Of a stretch of DNA of 64,000 nucleotides, positions 59,937 through 64,000 are shown in pieces. Every line of letters starts with the position of its first letter. Within the stretch, counting starts at the first letter, position 1. This DNA is from Sulfurimonas sp. HSL-1656. GTDB lineage: Bacteria > Campylobacterota > Campylobacteria > Campylobacterales > Sulfurimonadaceae. Where the stretch lies: contig NZ_CP147915.1 of assembly GCF_039645585.1 (NCBI RefSeq), forward strand, positions 310,001 to 374,000. Direction: 5' to 3'. The translations under genes were made by a program, and so were the position numbers. The notes beneath the pieces were generated by a model. The model worked only from the letters and a program-made list of their open reading frames with translations. It was not told where the DNA came from and did no database searches.

Positions 59937-61258
59937 AGCCCTCTGTCAGCGTCCGGACCCGTATCCTCGGCACGGTCATCGTCTTCGCCTTTGCCCTTTT
60001 CATGCTGGTGCAGTACCAGTACGAGGTCAAGCTCAAAGTGATCCTCAATACGACCGAGCAGAGCAAGTACGAGACGGTGGCCGATACGGTCCTCCCTATC
60101 CTGGCGGTCAATACGGCTTTCGAACTCGAACATGAGAACCGCCAGTACATTTCCGAACTGGTGCGCCAAAATCCTGACCTCGTACGTGTTATCCTCACAG
60201 CCGACGGCATGGGGATGATTGACATCGGGGAACACATTGCAGAAAATACGACGCTGATCCGCCTGCATAAAATCGTGCCTGACCCGCAGGGCGGGAGTGC
60301 GCTGGGCGAAGTGACCTTCATCTTTACCAGCCGGGTTTTGCAGATGACAGAACAGGAGCACCGGACCTTCATCATCAGTTTCGTGCTCGTTGCGGGGCTG
60401 CTGTTGCTGCTGCTGATCGTCATCCTGCATTACGCTATGCGGCCGATTTACGTCCTGCTCAACTGGATCCGGGATTTCGACCCCAAAACCGATGACATGA
60501 GTACGATGCCGGAGGCGTGCTGCGATGAGGTGCGTATGATCGAGGAGTCGATGCAGCAGATGTTTGAACGTATCCGCCATTACACCGCGGAACTCGATGA
60601 ACTCAACCGTAACCTGGATGAGAAAGTACGTGAACGTACCGATGCCCTGAGCTGGACCAACGCGCAGTTGCAGGAGGAGATCCGAATTCGGGAAGCGGCG
60701 GAGCAGGCGCTGAAGGCGGCCAATGAACGGCTGACGGCGCTGAGCCGTCTGGATGTCCTGACGGGGATCGCCAACCGCCGTTCATTCCAGGAGCATCTGA
60801 ACGAATCCTGGGCGGTGTGCGTCCGCGAGCAGATCCCCCTCTCGCTCATTATCTGTGATATCGACCACTTCAAACGGGTCAACGATACCTACGGGCATCC
60901 TGCCGGTGACGTGGTGATCCGGAGCATTGCGGAGATCCTCGGTACAGAGATCAGGCGTGCATCCGACCTCGTGGCCCGCTACGGCGGCGAAGAGTTCGCC
61001 GTGATCCTATTCGATACCGGGTACGCCGATGCACTGGCGCTGGCGAAACGGCTGCAGGAGAAGGTCTGGGCAATGCCACCGCTTCCGCCGCCGGCGGAAG
61101 CGGTCAGCGGTATTACGCTCAGTTTCGGGTTTTGTTCGCTGGTGCCCGGGCCGCATGACAGCATCGCCAAATGCATCGCCGCCGCAGACCAGGCGCTCTA
61201 CAAGGCGAAAAAAGCGGGACGGGACCGCATCGTCTACGGGGAGTGCAGCGAGGAGTAG
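59933..61258 (+). CDS. Membrane diguanylate cyclase with HAMP-like linker (YfiN-like)
   Basis: 441 residues from a GTG in a GTGA overlap. A first membrane span (ILGTVIVFAFALFMLV), a periplasmic domain to about residue 140, a second span (FIISFVLVAGLLLLLLIVILHY), a HAMP-like region and coiled coil (RNLDEKVRERTDAL), then GGDEF. Active site is RYGGEEF near residue 350; the I-site RASD five residues upstream fits product inhibition. Synthesises c-di-GMP. Very likely regulated by the YfiR-like partner. Confidence 0.88.
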   Translation: MKPSVSVRTRILGTVIVFAFALFMLVQYQYEVKLKVILNTTEQSKYETVADTVLPILAVNTAFELEHENRQYISELVRQNPDLVRVILTADGMGMIDIGEHIAENTTLIRLHKIVPDPQGGSALGEVTFIFTSRVLQMTEQEHRTFIISFVLVAGLLLLLLIVILHYAMRPIYVLLNWIRDFDPKTDDMSTMPEACCDEVRMIEESMQQMFERIRHYTAELDELNRNLDEKVRERTDALSWTNAQLQEEIRIREAAEQALKAANERLTALSRLDVLTGIANRRSFQEHLNESWAVCVREQIPLSLIICDIDHFKRVNDTYGHPAGDVVIRSIAEILGTEIRRASDLVARYGGEEFAVILFDTGYADALALAKRLQEKVWAMPPLPPPAEAVSGITLSFGFCSLVPGPHDSIAKCIAAADQALYKAKKAGRDRIVYGECSEE

Positions 61259-61261
61259 CGC

Positions 61262-62383
61262 CTAATCCTCGGTGTGGTGTTTGGAAAGTTTGCGGATAAC
61301 GGTATCGATCTGGGCGCTGGTCAGGGCATGGGGCGCCTTGACCACGTTGCTGATATAGGCGATCTCCGTCACCGTCACCCCGTAAGGGTCTTTTTTCACG
61401 GAATAGGGCTTGCCGTTGCGCTCGGTGATCAGTTCCAGGTTCTTACGGCTGTGGGAGAGGAAAAAGTTGAGAATATACCCCCCGGCGTGCTCTTTCTCGA
61501 TGGCGATATAGGCCCGGGCGTCGTGCGGGTTGGCGATGCCGGGAAAGCGTTCGTGGAAGGCCTCGGGCTCCATGTAGCCGATGTACATTTTGACGAACAG
61601 GTCGTGGTAGCGCTGGACGGTTTTGGAAAAGAGGAACTGGGTGTTGATGACCCCGTTCTTGATCCGGGTTTTATTGAGCACCCAGCCCAGGGTATTGTAG
61701 TAGCGGAACGGATGGATTTTCAGATCCTCCGTTCCGACGATCTGCGCCCCGCTGATGCGTTTGAAGGGCTTGCGGCGCGGACGCTTCTCCTGCTGCAGCC
61801 ACTCGAAAACGCTTGCGGCGCTGTAGGGCTTGGTGACCCAGGCAGTCGCGTAATCGGGCAGGGTGCTCAGCCCCGTGACCCCTTCGTTGAGGATCAGGAG
61901 GGCCTTGATGGAGTAGTGCGGGAAGAGGGTCTGCAGCAGCGCCCGTTTCTTCCGCATGCGCTTGCGCAGGTTCGTCACCGAGCCCACCAGGGTCATCTCG
62001 ACGAAGTAGAGCTCTTTGTCCGTAAAGAACATCGCATCGAATTCACCGATCTCGTTACGCTTGATCCGGTAGACGATCTGCCCCTTCCAGTTGACGGAGA
62101 GGGCGTTCGGCTGGGCTTTCGTACGCTCCTTGTGGGGGCCTTTTACGATGAATTTTTTGATGAACTGATGCTGCTTGACGTAGCGCAGGAGCATTTCGTA
62201 GGCGTAGTTTTCGAAAACCTCGCCCTCGAAGGAGCGGTAGGCGCTCATAAAGGCGTCGTCGTCGGGTCCGAGCCCTTTTTTGAGCAGGGAGAGGAGGTGC
62301 TTGACGTGGTAGTCGTAGTAGAGGAGGTTATCGCCCAGTTCGCTGTCATCGAGGTTGGCGATGGCTTTGCTGATTTTGGGCAA
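61262..62383 (-). CDS. Hypothetical protein with PD-(D/E)XK-like core
   Basis: 373 residues from a TTG at 62383 with AAGGAG six bases upstream. A helix FEGEVFENYAYEMLLRYV near residue 52 is followed by NEIGEFDAMFFTDKELYFVEMTLVG near 112-136. This resembles the (E)..D..ExK core of PD-(D/E)XK nucleases such as DUF1887/Card1, but the final lysine is threonine (EMT). The C-terminal half is basic and unassigned. Convergent with the diguanylate cyclase, three bases apart. Confidence 0.55.
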   Translation of the reverse strand: MPKISKAIANLDDSELGDNLLYYDYHVKHLLSLLKKGLGPDDDAFMSAYRSFEGEVFENYAYEMLLRYVKQHQFIKKFIVKGPHKERTKAQPNALSVNWKGQIVYRIKRNEIGEFDAMFFTDKELYFVEMTLVGSVTNLRKRMRKKRALLQTLFPHYSIKALLILNEGVTGLSTLPDYATAWVTKPYSAASVFEWLQQEKRPRRKPFKRISGAQIVGTEDLKIHPFRYYNTLGWVLNKTRIKNGVINTQFLFSKTVQRYHDLFVKMYIGYMEPEAFHERFPGIANPHDARAYIAIEKEHAGGYILNFFLSHSRKNLELITERNGKPYSVKKDPYGVTVTEIAYISNVVKAPHALTSAQIDTVIRKLSKHHTED

Positions 62384-62483
62384 TAGAACTCCTTTTTTCG
62401 GGCACCTTCGGTTTCTTCGGCACATTATAGAGAAAGTCGGCTGTGAGTTTCCCGAAGCCGTGACGGGGTTTAATTTCAGAGGG

Positions 62484-62489
62484 TATAAT
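62484..62489 (+). promoter_or_regulatory. -10 hexamer immediately before a lipoprotein gene
   Basis: TATAAT ends seven bases before the ATG at 62496, so a start point there would give a leaderless or near-leaderless mRNA. No -35 is recognised. Confidence 0.4.
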
Positions 62490-62495
62490 AGAGGC

Positions 62496-63368
62496 ATGAA
62501 GAAATTACATAGTGCGATCATTGCAACGGCGGCTCTTTTGGCCGTGCTCTCCGGATGCGGACAGGTCGAGGATACGCAGACCCAGGATAATAACACCATC
62601 GACCTGCCGACGACCCCGGCGAACAACTGCCCGGCGGGGTCGTATTCGGAGAACGATTTCGGCTGCTACGACAGCAGCGCTCTTTTCCCGAGTGCAACGG
62701 GTGAGACGGTGGTCGAGGATATGTGGAGTGTCTATTCGCAAAGCAATACGAACCGTACGGACGGTGTCGTCTTTTATGACCGTTATCAGTTCGGGTACCA
62801 GTTTTCCGCACTGGGGTACGCTTTTCAGCAAAACGCGTCGGATGATTATACGTACTATGGAGAATGGGGGGTCGCCAGCAGCGGGAACCCGCTGAACGTT
62901 GGAAACTACAACGGGATACTTCACCAATACACGGCGACGGGCCAGGGGTTCCAGGGGCAGCCGAACTGTTACGAGGTGACCGATGACGGTACCACCCTCA
63001 AGCTCTGCCATGAAACGCTGCAGAACGAGGGAGCCACGCTGGGGAGCACGGGCTACTATTACGGTGCCACGGTCAAGTTCGGGAACCTGCTCAATTACAA
63101 CTTTACCGTTGTCGGTACATGGACGATATCGGGTTATGACGCCAACCCGGCCCCTGAGATGACGGTCTATTTCAGCGACAACGGCACAATCTCGACGGGC
63201 AGCGGCGGCGAATGGGGCGTCAGCGCGGACGGGAAAGTGATCGAGATCGCCGGGGTACGCTACCTGGTCTTTCAGTACCTCGACGACCCCGACGTGAACT
63301 GTATCGCGACCCTGGAACTTGCAGGCGGAACGGCGACGTCCACACTCTGGAAAATGTGTAAACAGTAA
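62496..63368 (+). CDS. Secreted lipoprotein of unknown function
   Basis: 290 residues. Signal sequence and lipobox LSGC (IATAALLAVLSGCGQ). A short Thr/Asn-rich linker, then a tyrosine- and glycine-rich beta region (FYDRYQFGYQFSALGYAF, GATVKFGNLLNYNFTVVGTWTISG) with paired cysteines (NCPAGSY/DFGCYD, NCYEV/KLCHE, NCIATL/KMCKQ). Six mature cysteines suggest three disulfides. No family recognised. Confidence 0.6.
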   Translation: MKKLHSAIIATAALLAVLSGCGQVEDTQTQDNNTIDLPTTPANNCPAGSYSENDFGCYDSSALFPSATGETVVEDMWSVYSQSNTNRTDGVVFYDRYQFGYQFSALGYAFQQNASDDYTYYGEWGVASSGNPLNVGNYNGILHQYTATGQGFQGQPNCYEVTDDGTTLKLCHETLQNEGATLGSTGYYYGATVKFGNLLNYNFTVVGTWTISGYDANPAPEMTVYFSDNGTISTGSGGEWGVSADGKVIEIAGVRYLVFQYLDDPDVNCIATLELAGGTATSTLWKMCKQ

Positions 63369-63496
63369 ACCCGTACTCCTCCCCGGCCCACGGCCGGTTC
63401 ATCCCCTTTTTTCTTTCACCTTCACTGCTGAAAATTTACTCTTGTTTCCTGTGCGGAAATAGATTATGATGCTGAATATTTACATGGAGGAATACG

Positions 63497-63727
63497 GTGG
63501 AGTATGATGACGATGATGCTTCATTAAGCAAGGAAAACGTCACACCCTTTGACGATGATGAAGAGGAGAGCGCTCCGCGCAAAAAAGCGCCCCGGAAAGA
63601 GCGTTCCGACGAGGAACTGGTCAACCAGAAAAGAGGTTATACGGCTCAGGAGCGCGACATGATCGAAGCGTGGCTGAAGACGCATAGACCGCAGCGGGAT
63701 GCGCTGGACGACGACGAAGAGGAGTAG
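63497..63727 (+). CDS. Small acidic hypothetical protein
   Basis: 76 residues from a GTG with GGAGGA seven bases upstream (the ATG at 63483 stops after seven codons). Very acidic, with runs DDDDAS, DDDEEES and DDDEEE, and a basic middle (RKKAPRKERS), then a helix YTAQERDMIEAWLKTHRP. Family unknown. Fits a small cytoplasmic or nucleic-acid-mimic protein, which is guesswork. Confidence 0.5.
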   Translation: MEYDDDDASLSKENVTPFDDDEEESAPRKKAPRKERSDEELVNQKRGYTAQERDMIEAWLKTHRPQRDALDDDEEE

Positions 63728-63842
63728 TCAAAGTATGCCGGGGGATACGTTCCTTGGCACTGCTGCGAACGTTTTAGCATCGGATGATGATCTGAGGAAT
63801 ATTTTGTCTGAATCGTTTTGGAGGGAATAAAAGGATCAAAAA

Positions 63843-63930
63843 TGGCAGACAGGAAGGGATTCGAACCCTCGAAGCTGTTACACTTACACGCGTTCCAGGC
63901 GTGCGCCTTCAACCGCTCGGCCACCTGTCT
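63843..63930 (-). tRNA. tRNA-Ser (anticodon GGA)
   Basis: An 88-base tRNA with a long variable arm. Acceptor AGACAGG pairs with CCTGTCT; D-arm GCCGAGCGGTTGAAGGC; anticodon stem CACGC/GCGTG around CTGGAAC with anticodon GGA; T-arm GAGGGTTCGAATCCCTT; 3' end G-CCA encoded. The class II variable arm identifies serine. Confidence 0.95.
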
Positions 63931-63947
63931 ACATTTTGAAGACCCGC

Positions 63948-63953
63948 ATTATA
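63948..63953 (-). promoter_or_regulatory. -10 hexamer upstream of tRNA-Ser
   Basis: TATAAT on the minus strand, 17 bases before the tRNA 5' end. No convincing -35. Confidence 0.55.
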
Positions 63954-64000
63954 CTCAAACAATTCTCAATTTAGTTTTAAACGAAGCGGCTAAGAAGCGG

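Overview
The window is GC-rich, densely coded chromosomal DNA from a free-living bacterium that is most likely a member of the Campylobacterota (Sulfurimonas-like). The clues are the form of BioB, a DUF4492 gene directly upstream of cydAB, a short ThrS without an obvious TGS domain followed by infC-rpmI-rplT, translationally coupled operons with many GTG/TTG starts, and rhodanese, YeeE and NifX-like genes typical of sulfur-oxidising members. The assignment rests on recognised families, not on a database search.

Layout: 1-7443 (minus) is a respiratory and redox block: a COG0701 permease split into two half-size genes, cytochrome bd oxidase (cydA, cydB, a 39-residue CydX-like protein, DUF4492), two NifX/NifB-like proteins, two rhodaneses, an MtfA-like peptidase and a DUF434 protein. 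A 272-bp inverted-repeat element (7446-7717) separates DUF434 from rnz. 8722-13271 (minus) holds an AT-rich orphan, a shortened flavin reductase and a MoxR-DUF58-transglutaminase operon. 13403-25703 is a transport and copper block: a split YeeE pair, a two-component system, SHOCT protein, CopB-type ATPase, small lipoprotein, CusA/CusB/TolC-type efflux, and a divergent SO_0444-type permease.

25710-32306 holds an RMD1 protein, a three-gene envelope operon (PEGA/Sel1 protein, Lnb_N/DUF4105 lipoprotein, coiled-coil protein), arsB and an AT-rich lipoprotein. 32667-38272 (minus) is a complete A2-type caa3-like oxidase operon (SCO, subunits I, III, IV, a diheme subunit II, CtaB), an unusual addition for a lineage that normally relies on cbb3. 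38517-53060 contains an MMPL/RND exporter with a thioredoxin-fold partner, an FAD oxidoreductase, a three-repeat lipoprotein, MEMO/AMMECR1, a CPA2 antiporter, bioB, a phosphoesterase, topA and a DegT-fold protein apparently lacking its lysine.

53218-64000 has tRNA-Val, thrS-infC-rpmI-rplT, upp, a coupled TonB receptor / YfiR-like / diguanylate cyclase operon, a nuclease-fold-like protein, a secreted lipoprotein, a small acidic protein and tRNA-Ser. The most interesting items are the TonB-YfiR-GGDEF triad, the PEGA/Lnb_N/coiled-coil operon, the A2-type oxidase, the interleaved inverted-repeat element, and several genes that keep a fold but seem to have lost a key residue or segment. No CRISPR array, transposase or phage gene was seen.
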